A program made the translations under genes and the position numbers. Shown in pieces: positions 1 to 7,326 of a stretch of 22,437 bases of DNA (positions within the stretch are counted from its first letter, which is position 1; each line of letters starts with the position of its first letter). This DNA is from JAGZHZ01 sp965150505. GTDB taxonomy: Bacteria; Bacillota; Clostridia; Lachnospirales; Lachnospiraceae. Below the pieces are notes generated by a model that was not told where the DNA came from, did no database searches, and worked only from the letters and a program-made list of their open reading frames with translations. The stretch lies in the NCBI GenBank assembly GCA_965150505.1, contig CBCTVZ010000030.1, positions 1 through 22,437 of the forward strand, given 5' to 3'.

Positions 1-68
1 TTTGAACGAAAAGTCCTCTTTTTTCATAGAGACTGTTATTTCACAGCCCCCTTTCCCGCCTATGTTTG

Positions 69-97
69 TTGTAAAATGAAAAAAAATACGATATACT
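69..97 (+). promoter_or_regulatory. Sigma-A promoter of the hydrolase-acyltransferase unit
   Basis: A TTGTAA box at 69-74 and a TATACT box at 92-97 are separated by 17 bases, a good match to a housekeeping promoter. The predicted start of transcription is about 25 bases upstream of the Shine-Dalgarno of the first gene. The first 68 bases of the window hold no supportable gene. Confidence 0.7.
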
Positions 98-132
98 AGT
101 ACAAAAGTAAAAGAAGAAACGAGGAATAACAT

Positions 133-1071
133 TTGAAATCAAAGACAATGCGTACCATTTTGCAGGCTCTTTCTTATGGAAATATTGAGGTAGAGGGCGC
201 AAGAAGGCTGGCTGATTTAAAAAAATTAGACCCGATGCGGATTTTTGTGAAAAAGTTGGATGCTGAGGTTTATAATGGAGATCATCAGATACCGATTCGT
301 CTGTATTTTCCTTCTGAGGAGACAATGAAAAGAGGAACAGGAAAGGGACATACTCTTCCAGTGCTGCTTTTTTTTCACGGTGGAGGATGGGTTACAGAAA
401 GTGTTGAAAATTATGATCGAGTATGCGCGCAGATGGCAAGAGCGACTGGCCAGATTGTGGCATCTGTGGAGTATCGTCTTGCGCCGGAATATCGTTTTCC
501 GATTGGCTTGTATGATTGCTATGAAGCTGCAAAAGCAATTTATACAAATAAATTTTTATTGAATGTAGACCCAAATCAGATCACAATTATGGGAGATAGC
601 GCTGGAGGAAATCTGGCAGCAGCGGTCTGTACGATGGCTAAAGATACAAAAGAATTTTGTCCGAAAAGACAGATATTAATTTATCCGGCGCTGAATAATT
701 GTTATACAGAAGAATCACCTTTTGAATCCGTTCATGAAAATGGGGAAGGGTATCTTTTGACAAGTGTAAAGATGGAAGATTATCTGAACTTATATCAAAG
801 TACACAGAAAGATCGAGAAAATCCATATTTTGCTCCAATTTTGGAACAAGATTTAAAGGAAATGCCGGATACATTGATTTTGACAGCAGAGTTCGATCCA
901 TTAAGAGATGAGGGGGAGGCATATGGAAAGAAACTTCAGGAAGCAGGAAACTATGTGGAGGTATATAGAATCAAGGAAGCGCTGCATGGATATTTTGCAT
1001 TAGGAATTAAGTTTTTTCACGTAGAAGAAAGTTTTCGTTATATCAATCAATTTTTAAAGAGGGGGCAATGA
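133..1071 (+). CDS. Alpha/beta hydrolase, HSL/acetyl-esterase family
   Basis: The 312-residue product is a probable cytoplasmic carboxylesterase of the hormone-sensitive-lipase family. The oxyanion-hole motif HGGGW lies at residues 82-86. The nucleophile elbow GDSAGG at 154-159 gives Ser156, and Asp255 (in DPLRDEG) and His285 (in ALHGY) complete the triad. There is no signal peptide. The start is a TTG: GAGGAA at 121-126 sits at the right distance, whereas the first ATG (148) lies about 20 bases from any ribosome-binding site. The stop is one base before the start of the acyltransferase-like gene, so the two are almost certainly co-transcribed and translationally coupled. A joint role in acylating and deacylating a small molecule or lipid is inference; the substrate cannot be read from the sequence. 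Family assignment is secure. Confidence 0.93.
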   Translation: MKSKTMRTILQALSYGNIEVEGARRLADLKKLDPMRIFVKKLDAEVYNGDHQIPIRLYFPSEETMKRGTGKGHTLPVLLFFHGGGWVTESVENYDRVCAQMARATGQIVASVEYRLAPEYRFPIGLYDCYEAAKAIYTNKFLLNVDPNQITIMGDSAGGNLAAAVCTMAKDTKEFCPKRQILIYPALNNCYTEESPFESVHENGEGYLLTSVKMEDYLNLYQSTQKDRENPYFAPILEQDLKEMPDTLILTAEFDPLRDEGEAYGKKLQEAGNYVEVYRIKEALHGYFALGIKFFHVEESFRYINQFLKRGQ

Positions 1072-1072
1072 A

Positions 1073-2887
1073 ATGTCAGTTTCAGGACATTCACAGTGGA
1101 GAAAATTAGATAATGCGGCGCTGGCATTTCCAGCTGTTACAGGAAAAAATGATACAAGAGTGTTTCGATTTTACTGCAAACTGAAAGAAGAAGTGGATGG
1201 AGATATTTTACAGCAGGCGCTTGAGAGGACAATAGAGAAATATCCGTTGTATCAGGCTGTGCTTAGAAAAGGATTATTTTGGTTTTATCTGGAGCAGAGA
1301 GAGATCAAAGCGACTGTAAAAAAGGAGGATCGTCCTCCTTGTAGTAAGCTGTATATTCCAGATAAAAAAAGTCTTTTATTTGAGGTTTCTTATGAAAAAG
1401 AACGGATTAATTTTGAAGTATTCCATGCTTTGACAGACGGAACAGGAGCAATGAAATTTTTAAAAGAATTAGTGAAAAATTATCTGATTTATGCTCATAC
1501 AGAAGAAGAATTTCCTGATTTACCAGAGGAAGAAGATGTGACAGAAAAAGATCATGAAGAAGACAGTTTTTCACAATATTATTCTGAAAAAATACCGAAA
1601 TTAAAAGAGAAAAAAGAGACGGCTGCAAGGATTCCGGGAAGGCGGCTTCCTCAGGAAGAAATGCACATCACAGAGGCTGTAATCTCTGTAAAGGAGACGT
1701 TGGAAAAATCGAGAAAATATGGGGTATCTTTGACGATATTTTTGACAGCAGTGATGTTATGTGCCATTCAAAAAGAGATGCCTAGAGAAAAGATAGGAAA
1801 ATGGATTAGCTTGATGGTTCCAGTTAATCTGAGAAATTATTTTCCATCTCAGTCTATGACAAACTTTTTTGGATGGATTGAGGTGGGCTATCATTTTGAA
1901 GAACAGACAAAGTTTGAAGATGTGCTATTTGATGTCAAAGATCAGTTTGAAAAAGAGTTGACAAAAGAGCGCGTTGGAATGAGAATGAATGATTGGGTGC
2001 GATTGGAAAAAAATTTTTTCCTGCGAATAGTCCCATTGGAACTGAAATCATTATTTCTTCAGATTGGCGCAAACTTTGGAGGAAAAAGTATCACAGCTGT
2101 TTTCTCTAATATTGGTGTCATTCGTATGCCACAAGCATATGAAAAATATATTGAGCGATTTGGAATTTTTACAAGTACAGGTGGATTTCAGCTTTGTACT
2201 TGCTCTTTTCAAGATCAGCTTGTTTTAGGCTTTACATCTAAGATTCCAAGTATGAATATAGAACGAAATTTCTTTCATATTTTGAGACAGCAAGGCGTAA
2301 CGTGTGAAGAACAGAAAAATGAATTTCCAGGTTACAAAAGAGAAGAAAAAGAGACAGGAAAAAAGATTTTTCAAATTTTTTCATTTCTTTGTATTGTGCT
2401 TGCCGTATCAAGCTGTATGATAAATTATATTTTAGATAAAAAAATTAGCTACGCTGGATTTGTGACAGTAGGATGTTTTTGTACATGGCTAGTTGTGACT
2501 GTAGGATATAAAAAGCGGAGAAATTTATTGAAAAATAGTATGTGGCAGTTAGTGATTGTCTCGATTATTGCGGTATTGTGGGATTATTGGACAGGATTTA
2601 GAGGCTGGTCTGTGGATCTATTGATTCCGCTCGCTTCTATGGCTGTTTTGTGTTCCGTTCCTGTGATTGCAAAGATACGTCATTTGGAACAGGAAGAATA
2701 TCTGTTTTATTTTGTTCAGATCAGCGTATATGGACTGATACCATTTCTTTTATTGCTGTTTGGAATTGTAAAATTGCCATATCCTTCTGTAATCTGTTCA
2801 GGAATCAGTTTTTTAAGTTTAATTTGGATTGCCATATTTCGCGGAAAAGAATTGATACAGGAAGTGCATAAAAAATTTAGAATGTAA
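1073..2887 (+). CDS. Condensation-type acyltransferase with C-terminal membrane domain (DUF6320-like)
   Basis: The 604-residue protein has two parts. Residues 1 to about 400 resemble the condensation / alcohol acetyltransferase fold (BAHD/WES/PapA superfamily), with the catalytic-type HxxxDG motif as HALTDG at 118-123 and a SMTNFFGWIEVGY stretch typical of the second half of that fold. From about residue 430 to the end there are five or six hydrophobic segments, resembling the DUF6320 tail seen on similar clostridial proteins; that name is from memory. The ATG at 1073 is one base after the hydrolase stop and has AGAGGGGG at 1057-1065 as ribosome-binding site. It probably transfers an acyl group at the inner membrane face. 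Acceptor and donor are unknown. The pairing with an esterase is the main clue to its job. Confidence 0.82.
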   Translation: MSVSGHSQWRKLDNAALAFPAVTGKNDTRVFRFYCKLKEEVDGDILQQALERTIEKYPLYQAVLRKGLFWFYLEQREIKATVKKEDRPPCSKLYIPDKKSLLFEVSYEKERINFEVFHALTDGTGAMKFLKELVKNYLIYAHTEEEFPDLPEEEDVTEKDHEEDSFSQYYSEKIPKLKEKKETAARIPGRRLPQEEMHITEAVISVKETLEKSRKYGVSLTIFLTAVMLCAIQKEMPREKIGKWISLMVPVNLRNYFPSQSMTNFFGWIEVGYHFEEQTKFEDVLFDVKDQFEKELTKERVGMRMNDWVRLEKNFFLRIVPLELKSLFLQIGANFGGKSITAVFSNIGVIRMPQAYEKYIERFGIFTSTGGFQLCTCSFQDQLVLGFTSKIPSMNIERNFFHILRQQGVTCEEQKNEFPGYKREEKETGKKIFQIFSFLCIVLAVSSCMINYILDKKISYAGFVTVGCFCTWLVVTVGYKKRRNLLKNSMWQLVIVSIIAVLWDYWTGFRGWSVDLLIPLASMAVLCSVPVIAKIRHLEQEEYLFYFVQISVYGLIPFLLLLFGIVKLPYPSVICSGISFLSLIWIAIFRGKELIQEVHKKFRM

Positions 2888-2918
2888 AATGTAAAATAGA
2901 AAAATAGGAATAAAATAA

Positions 2919-2969
2919 TAAAAAAAGCATTGCAAGACAGGGGAAAAATCAAGAAGCAATGCTTTTTTT
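2919..2969 (+). terminator. Intrinsic terminator after the acyltransferase gene
   Basis: AAAAAAGCATTGC pairs with GCAATGCTTTTTTT across a loop of about 20 bases. The A-tract and U-tract make it potentially bidirectional, but only the plus-strand unit ends here. Confidence 0.85.
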
Positions 2970-3250
2970 GCGTGCATATATTTTTAAAATATATAATATC
3001 TATCAACTAAAATTTAACTGAATTTTTACTAAAATAATACGAAAGATTGATAGTATAGTTCAACTAAAATGAGTATGATATAGATGCAAAACAACACACA
3101 TATCAATCAACTGAAATGGAATGATAAGGTTTGATTTTTTGAAAAGGGAAGAGCTTTATATACCGCATAATAAGAGAATATTGTATTAGAATTATGAGCG
3201 AAAAAGCAGACCATATTTTTCAGTATTTTGTGATGAAAGGAAAACAGATA
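2970..3250. other. Intergenic region with recurrent CAACTRAAAT elements
   Basis: No gene is supported here. The motif CAACTAAAAT occurs at 3004-3013 and 3061-3070, and CAACTGAAATG at 3108-3118. The last two extend into similar downstream sequence ending in ATGATA. They lie 57 and 47 bases apart, upstream of the exported propeller gene, and could be regulator sites. A weak promoter candidate follows: TTGATT at 3131-3136 and TTTATA at 3155-3160. Confidence 0.4.
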
Positions 3251-4933
3251 ATGAGACGCAGAAAAAAAGTTACAGCAAAACAGATGATGAAAACAGCCGG
3301 TTCTTTGATTTGTATGACAGCGCTTATGATGGGAGGAATGCCATCTGTAATGGCAGCATCAGAAAATGAAAATGTCAATGGAGGCGTACTTACTTACGAA
3401 GAAGCAGATGAACTTTTAAGCCAGACAGCAGGAAAATCACTGTCACAGATTGTATTAGAATATGGTGTCAGCAATTATTCATATGATACGATTGATTTAT
3501 GTGGAGGAAATTCCCATATGCAAGGTATTTGTGTAGATGATAATATGGAATATCTGTACTTTTCTTACACAAGTTCACTTGCAAAAGTAGATATGAAAAC
3601 AGGTGAAGTTGTCGGATCAGTTGGTGGATTTGGGGAAGGAAGTTTTGGAACTCCAGGAGGAGCGCATTTAGGAGATTTGGCATATTATGATGGGAAAATT
3701 TATGGATCTTTAGAGTACAAAGAACCAGGAAAGAAATTTTTTATCGCTGCATTTGACGAAGACTATATTACAGAAACAGGAATGGATATGAAAGATATGC
3801 CGGAAGGCGTCGATGGGATTCTTTTAAAAGAACCAACAGAAGATTTTCGTGATCCGTTGAATGATTATGATGAAATCATTGCTACAAATACAACAGAGAC
3901 AGAAAAATCAGATGGTTTTGCTGAAAATGAGCAGAATTTAGGTCATAAACTTGGATGTTCTGGTATAGATGGCGTTGCATTTGGAAATATGCCAGGAGAT
4001 GACAGCGGAAAGACATATATGTTTGTTGCCTATGGAATTTATGGATGGGAAGACCGATATGATAATAATTATAATGTCATTCAAGTATATGATCCAGAAG
4101 ATTTCCACACAGAAGAATCTCGTGGAAAATGTCTGCGCCGTTTTACATATGAAAGAGGAATCTCAAGCGATGTAGATATGGAAGGTGACGAATATCTGGA
4201 AGCATGTGATACGTTGTATGTATGGACGGGAACGACAAATTATGGATCACAAAATCTGGATGTAGATAGAGATACAGGAGATCTTGTTTTATATACTTAT
4301 GAAAATACAAAAGATGGATGGACAGACAAAACATTGTATGTGATTGATCACACAAAAGAACCTGTTTTGGAAGAATTAGAGGTAGGACAGAGCAATACTG
4401 GAAATAATCAAGAAGCTTTAGAAAAGGCAGAGAGTTATAAAATTGATACCGATAATGATGGAACAGCAGACTCTTACCCTACGATAAAAAGAGCATTATT
4501 GAAATGTGTTTGTGGAAATGACTGTCAGGAACAGGAGTGGAGCGATACAGGAAAAACAGCTATGATTTGTGGAGCTACTATACCAGGAAAAGCTACATTT
4601 GGAATCACATCGTTGGATAATGTATATTATTTGGTATCAAATGGTGAAACAGGAGCAGATCTGTATAGAAGAGATGAAAACTATAACTATACAAGAATGA
4701 CAGTATCTGCTGCATTAGAACAGGCAATAATGGACGCTGGTAAAATGAAAAAAACAGAATATACAGATGAGGCTTGGGAGGCAATACAAAATGCAGTAAA
4801 TGCGGCAGCAACATTAAAAGAGACTCAGGAGACACAGGCAAAAGAAACCATGATAAAAAATAGTGCAGATGCAGCATCTGTTATTGCTCAGTTAAATGCA
4901 GCACTCTCTCAGTTCAGTACAGAAAACAAATAA
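3251..4933 (+). CDS. Secreted protein, predicted beta-propeller plus C-terminal FIVAR-like helical segment
   Basis: I do not recognise a named family. The reading frame opens at 3194, but ATG 3251 is preferred. It has AAAGGA at 3236-3241 nine bases upstream, and the product then begins with a classical signal peptide: MRRRKK, a hydrophobic core, and cleavage after VMA at residue 35. The mature part has repeated short beta-rich units (for example DDNMEYLYFSYTSSLAKVD, then YYDGKIYGSL, then KTYMFVAYGIYG) as in WD40/NHL-like propellers. A DTDNDG loop near residue 398 looks like a calcium-binding DxDxDG motif. A YTDEAWEAIQNAVNAA segment followed by a helix resembles FIVAR repeats of cell-surface proteins. 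There is no LPxTG motif or C-terminal anchor, so the 560-residue protein is probably released or held non-covalently. Function unknown. Confidence 0.85.
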   Translation: MRRRKKVTAKQMMKTAGSLICMTALMMGGMPSVMAASENENVNGGVLTYEEADELLSQTAGKSLSQIVLEYGVSNYSYDTIDLCGGNSHMQGICVDDNMEYLYFSYTSSLAKVDMKTGEVVGSVGGFGEGSFGTPGGAHLGDLAYYDGKIYGSLEYKEPGKKFFIAAFDEDYITETGMDMKDMPEGVDGILLKEPTEDFRDPLNDYDEIIATNTTETEKSDGFAENEQNLGHKLGCSGIDGVAFGNMPGDDSGKTYMFVAYGIYGWEDRYDNNYNVIQVYDPEDFHTEESRGKCLRRFTYERGISSDVDMEGDEYLEACDTLYVWTGTTNYGSQNLDVDRDTGDLVLYTYENTKDGWTDKTLYVIDHTKEPVLEELEVGQSNTGNNQEALEKAESYKIDTDNDGTADSYPTIKRALLKCVCGNDCQEQEWSDTGKTAMICGATIPGKATFGITSLDNVYYLVSNGETGADLYRRDENYNYTRMTVSAALEQAIMDAGKMKKTEYTDEAWEAIQNAVNAAATLKETQETQAKETMIKNSADAASVIAQLNAALSQFSTENK

Positions 4934-4952
4934 AGTTAAGGAACTGAAAATA

Positions 4953-5003
4953 TAAGTTCTATACCATCGAAGTCCTATATGGAACTTCTTGGTATGGAAC
5001 TTA
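4953..5003 (+). terminator. Long imperfect hairpin after the propeller gene
   Basis: Arms of about 22 bases (4954-4975 and 4981-5002) flank a five-base TATAT loop. Complementarity is interrupted by a few mismatches, and ATTTGTTTT follows. Its position 20 bases after the stop codon supports a terminator role. The arm length is well beyond what intrinsic termination needs. Confidence 0.6.
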
Positions 5004-5084
5004 TTTGTTTTGTATAAGCAAAAAAATATTCGATATTTTACAAGCTATTTTTAGAAAAAAACTGCATGAAAATGCTGAAATTGT

Positions 5085-5099
5085 ATGAAAACGATTTCA
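5085..5099 (+). promoter_or_regulatory. Distal cre-like / LacI-family operator
   Basis: ATGAAAACGATTTCA fits every fixed position of the cre consensus WTGNAANCGNWNNCW recognised by CcpA. It shares the half-sites TGAAA and TTTCA, with the same four-base gap, with the proximal site at 5423-5437. Confidence 0.5.
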
Positions 5100-5390
5100 A
5101 AATAAAAAATATTACGATAAAATATAGAAAAACTAGAAATTATTTTGAATAATACTGTATAAATATAAATAAAATTCTGGTGAAATACTTATAAAAATAA
5201 AAAGACTGAAAAATAAAAGAAAAATATAGAATTATGAAAACTATACAAAAATATAGAAATAAATTCGGAAATTATGTCAATATACAATATAAAAATAAAA
5301 TGATAGTATAGGATTCATAGAAAACGTGTAATATTTTTAGAAAAATCGGAAATAAAATTGGACATATTTGGATGAATAAAAAGCATATTA

Positions 5391-5399
5391 TGGTATATT
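5391..5399 (+). promoter_or_regulatory. Extended -10 promoter candidate for the nucleoside hydrolase gene
   Basis: TGG precedes TATATT at 5394-5399, an extended -10 arrangement. A poorly spaced TTGGAT lies at 5368-5373. Transcription would start near 5406, putting the palindromic operator just inside the transcript and leaving a leader of about 190 bases. Confidence 0.4.
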
Positions 5400-5422
5400 G
5401 AGATAGAATTGGTCACTATTTT

Positions 5423-5437
5423 TTGAAACCGGTTTCA
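5423..5437 (+). promoter_or_regulatory. Palindromic cre / LacI-family operator
   Basis: TGAAACCGGTTTCA at 5424-5437 is a perfect 14-base palindrome, and with T5423 it matches the whole cre consensus WTGNAANCGNWNNCW. Such sites bind CcpA or other LacI/GalR-family repressors. The position just downstream of a candidate promoter suggests repression. Confidence 0.65.
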
Positions 5438-5598
5438 TAAAAATATTCATGAAGGCGTAACTAGAAACAAAAATATGATTGAAAAATCAAGGTATCACGA
5501 TCCTTAAAACAATATCGCAAATTCATAAATATGATGATCGGCCGGGTTGAATGAGCAGATATTGGACGGGGAAAATAAGCAGAAAGGAGAACTATTTT

Positions 5599-6738
5599 AT
5601 GAAAAAGAAACTTTTATCCATGGCACTTGCAACCACTCTTATGGGGACATTATTAGCACCTACAACTGCTTTTGCAGCTCTGGATGATTACAACATCGTC
5701 ACAAATGCAGAGACAAATAAAGTTATTTTTGATACAGATATGGGATATTTTGGAGACGATACATATGCTCTGTTTATCTTATTGCAGGCGGATGCAGCAG
5801 GCTGGATTGATCTGGCAGGTATCACTTCTGTTGGTGGAAACGTAACTGTAGCAGAAGGAACAACAGCGATCTTAAATCAGTTAGAAGCAGTTGGACGTGA
5901 AGACGTTCCAGTATATATGGGAACAGATATTCCGTTTATGGGACTGTATGATGATGCGACAATCGCAGCAAATGGATTAAAACGAATCAAGAGTATGCAG
6001 AAAGTACTCGATTATGGCAATACGATTTCCTATGATAATTTAGGAGATTTGGAAAATGAGACATGGGGATACAGCTCATTAAAACCAGAAGAAAAACCAG
6101 CTTGGGAATTTATGGTAGAACAGGTAAATGAACATCCGGGCGAAGTGACAATTATGGCTGTTGGAGCTTGTACAAACGTAGCAATGGCTATTATGAGTGA
6201 CCCTACATTTGCAGAGAAAACAGCAGGTATTTATTACATGGGCGGTGCGATTGATGTACCTGGAAATGATACGCCATGTGCAGAACGTAACTGGTATTAT
6301 GATCCTGAGTCTGTAGATATCTGTCTGCGCGCAAACTTCCCGAAACAGGTCATTGTTCCTCATGATATCTCCTATAATCAGAAACTGACGAAAGAGCTTG
6401 TTGAGAATCTTGTTGAGAGCGGCGACACAGCATACAATAAACTGATTGAAGAACACGCATACCCAACATTTGTTGAAAATCCAGACAGAAGACAAAGCTT
6501 ATGGGATGCACAAGTTCCAGGAATCTTCCTTTGCCCAGATCTGATCTCCAAAACAGATGTAAGAGATGTTGCAATGGTAACGGATATGGGTTATGCGTAT
6601 GGTGAGTCTGTTGCATGGCCAGAAGGAGAAGGTCCAGAGAAATCCACTACATGTACAGTTGTTTATGATGTAGATGGAGAAGCTTATTGGAATTTTGTAG
6701 CAGAACTGTACGGAGCAGATTTTTCAGCAGCTGAATAA
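5599..6738 (+). CDS. Secreted nucleoside hydrolase-like protein (inosine-uridine preferring family fold)
   Basis: The 379-residue product carries a signal peptide (MKKKLLSMALATTL, then LLAPTTAFA with predicted cleavage at residue 26). Family marks follow in order: DTDMGYFGDD at 45-54 (the calcium-binding N-terminal motif), VGACTNVA (equivalent of GPLTN), MGGAIDVPGND, then AERNWYYDPES (equivalent of AEFNxxxDPEA). WD at 302-303 is where many members have HDP. Asp303 would still be a metal ligand, but the catalytic-type histidine is tryptophan. The N-terminal motif fits the longer DTDIGNDVDD variant rather than DTDPGxDD, with Y-F replacing N-D. ATG 5599 is chosen over ATG 5551 because AAAGGAGA at 5583-5590 is ideally spaced and the signal peptide then starts correctly. 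The substrate is uncertain; an extracellular nucleoside or another ribosyl compound is likely. Confidence 0.88.
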   Translation: MKKKLLSMALATTLMGTLLAPTTAFAALDDYNIVTNAETNKVIFDTDMGYFGDDTYALFILLQADAAGWIDLAGITSVGGNVTVAEGTTAILNQLEAVGREDVPVYMGTDIPFMGLYDDATIAANGLKRIKSMQKVLDYGNTISYDNLGDLENETWGYSSLKPEEKPAWEFMVEQVNEHPGEVTIMAVGACTNVAMAIMSDPTFAEKTAGIYYMGGAIDVPGNDTPCAERNWYYDPESVDICLRANFPKQVIVPHDISYNQKLTKELVENLVESGDTAYNKLIEEHAYPTFVENPDRRQSLWDAQVPGIFLCPDLISKTDVRDVAMVTDMGYAYGESVAWPEGEGPEKSTTCTVVYDVDGEAYWNFVAELYGADFSAAE

Positions 6739-6830
6739 AGAAAAAGATAATTAGACATCATACAAGTAGGATATAAATGATATACTGCATCATATTTCTT
6801 GTAATGTATCTTTTTAACCTCCCTTATTAA

Positions 6831-6926
6831 AAATTATTCCGTGGCAAGCGGGTTTTCTGTAAAACGAGTTCATTTTCCCTTTTTATTTGCAAATCACAGA
6901 AGACAGTTTCCACGGAATATTTTTTT
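6831..6926 (+). ncRNA. Structured RNA candidate / large stem-loop ending in a U-tract
   Basis: TATTCCGTGG at 6835-6844 pairs with CCACGGAATA at 6910-6919, and a poly-A/poly-T extension lengthens the stem after one mismatch. Inside, TTCTGT and ACAGAA form a second helix. The 3' arm runs directly into a T-tract at 6920-6926. This nested layout is more than a simple terminator and could be the 3' end of an mRNA or a small RNA. I match it to no known RNA family. Confidence 0.35.
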
Positions 6927-6964
6927 ATAAAATATGATTAAGAGAATAAAAATAAATTATTTCC

Positions 6965-6998
6965 AAGCCATTTATCGTTTGCGGTGAATGGCTTTTTT
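6965..6998 (+). terminator. Intrinsic terminator
   Basis: AAGCCATTTA pairs with TGAATGGCTT across a loop of about 13 bases, followed directly by a T-tract (6993-6998). It is the strongest terminator in the 390-base gap between the nucleoside hydrolase gene and the next operon. Confidence 0.8.
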
Positions 6999-7048
6999 AT
7001 ATTATACAAAATTTTAAAACTTTTTAAATGCAAGATAAAAATTGCAAA

Positions 7049-7066
7049 TGTCATATATAATTGACA
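7049..7066. promoter_or_regulatory. Inverted repeat overlapping the XRE promoter, probable operator
   Basis: TGTCA at 7049-7053 and TGACA at 7062-7066 are inverted, and outer AAATTG (7039-7044) and CAATTT (7065-7070) extend the symmetry with a small asymmetric insertion. The right half coincides with the -35 box, as expected for an autoregulated XRE repressor; that role is inferred. Confidence 0.45.
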
Positions 7067-7089
7067 ATTTGAATAAAAAAGAATATAAT
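7061..7089 (+). promoter_or_regulatory. Consensus sigma-A promoter of the XRE operon
   Basis: Perfect TTGACA at 7061-7066 and perfect TATAAT at 7084-7089 with a 17-base spacer. Transcription should start near 7096. Confidence 0.9.
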
Positions 7090-7128
7090 GAAGACAGATA
7101 AACATAAAGGATAATAAAATAAGATAAA

Positions 7129-7323
7129 ATGAAGAATTTAAAATTAAAGATGGCAAGAATGGAAAAAGGGATTTCGCAGATTGATCTTGCAAAAAGAATA
7201 GGGGTGACAAGACAGACAATAGGAATGATTGAATCCGGAGATTATAACCCATCTCTGAAACTTTGTACAGCAATCTGTCGAGAATTAGGAAAAACTTTAG
7301 ATGATTTGTTTTGGGAGGATTAG
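7129..7323 (+). CDS. Small XRE-family transcriptional regulator
   Basis: The 64-residue protein is almost entirely a Cro/CI-type helix-turn-helix. ISQIDLAKRIGVTRQTIGMIESGDYNPSL carries the two core helices, and the C-terminal ICRELGKTLDDLFWED is typical of the short YozG-like subgroup. It should be a DNA-binding repressor. ATG 7129 is the only possible start in this frame because TAA lies just upstream at 7120. Its ribosome-binding site is weak: AAAGGA is about 17 bases away. It is the first gene of an operon with the membrane protein gene three bases downstream. In this arrangement the regulator often controls its own operon, and the inverted repeat over the promoter supports that. Confidence 0.92.
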   Translation: MKNLKLKMARMEKGISQIDLAKRIGVTRQTIGMIESGDYNPSLKLCTAICRELGKTLDDLFWED

Positions 7324-7326
7324 GCA

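Larger units (their letters stand above)
5004..5598. other. Long AT-rich intergenic region upstream of the nucleoside hydrolase gene
   Basis: About 600 bases with no supportable gene; all reading frames are short and lack ribosome-binding sites. It contains two cre/LacI-type operators (listed separately), an extended -10 box at 5391-5399, and three exact copies of AAAATATAGAA at 5119, 5221 and 5248. The extreme AT content makes chance repeats more likely. Confidence 0.6.

Noticed and set aside
5551..5598. Upstream ATG for the nucleoside hydrolase gene
   Set aside because: No good ribosome-binding site, and the extra residues would precede a complete signal peptide that starts at 5599.
6079..6495. 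138-residue minus-strand frame
   Set aside because: It lies wholly inside the nucleoside hydrolase gene, has no ribosome-binding site and encodes a Cys- and Phe-rich sequence without family features.
6938..7273. 111-residue minus-strand frame
   Set aside because: It runs antisense through the XRE promoter and gene; its hydrophobic look comes from AT-rich DNA.
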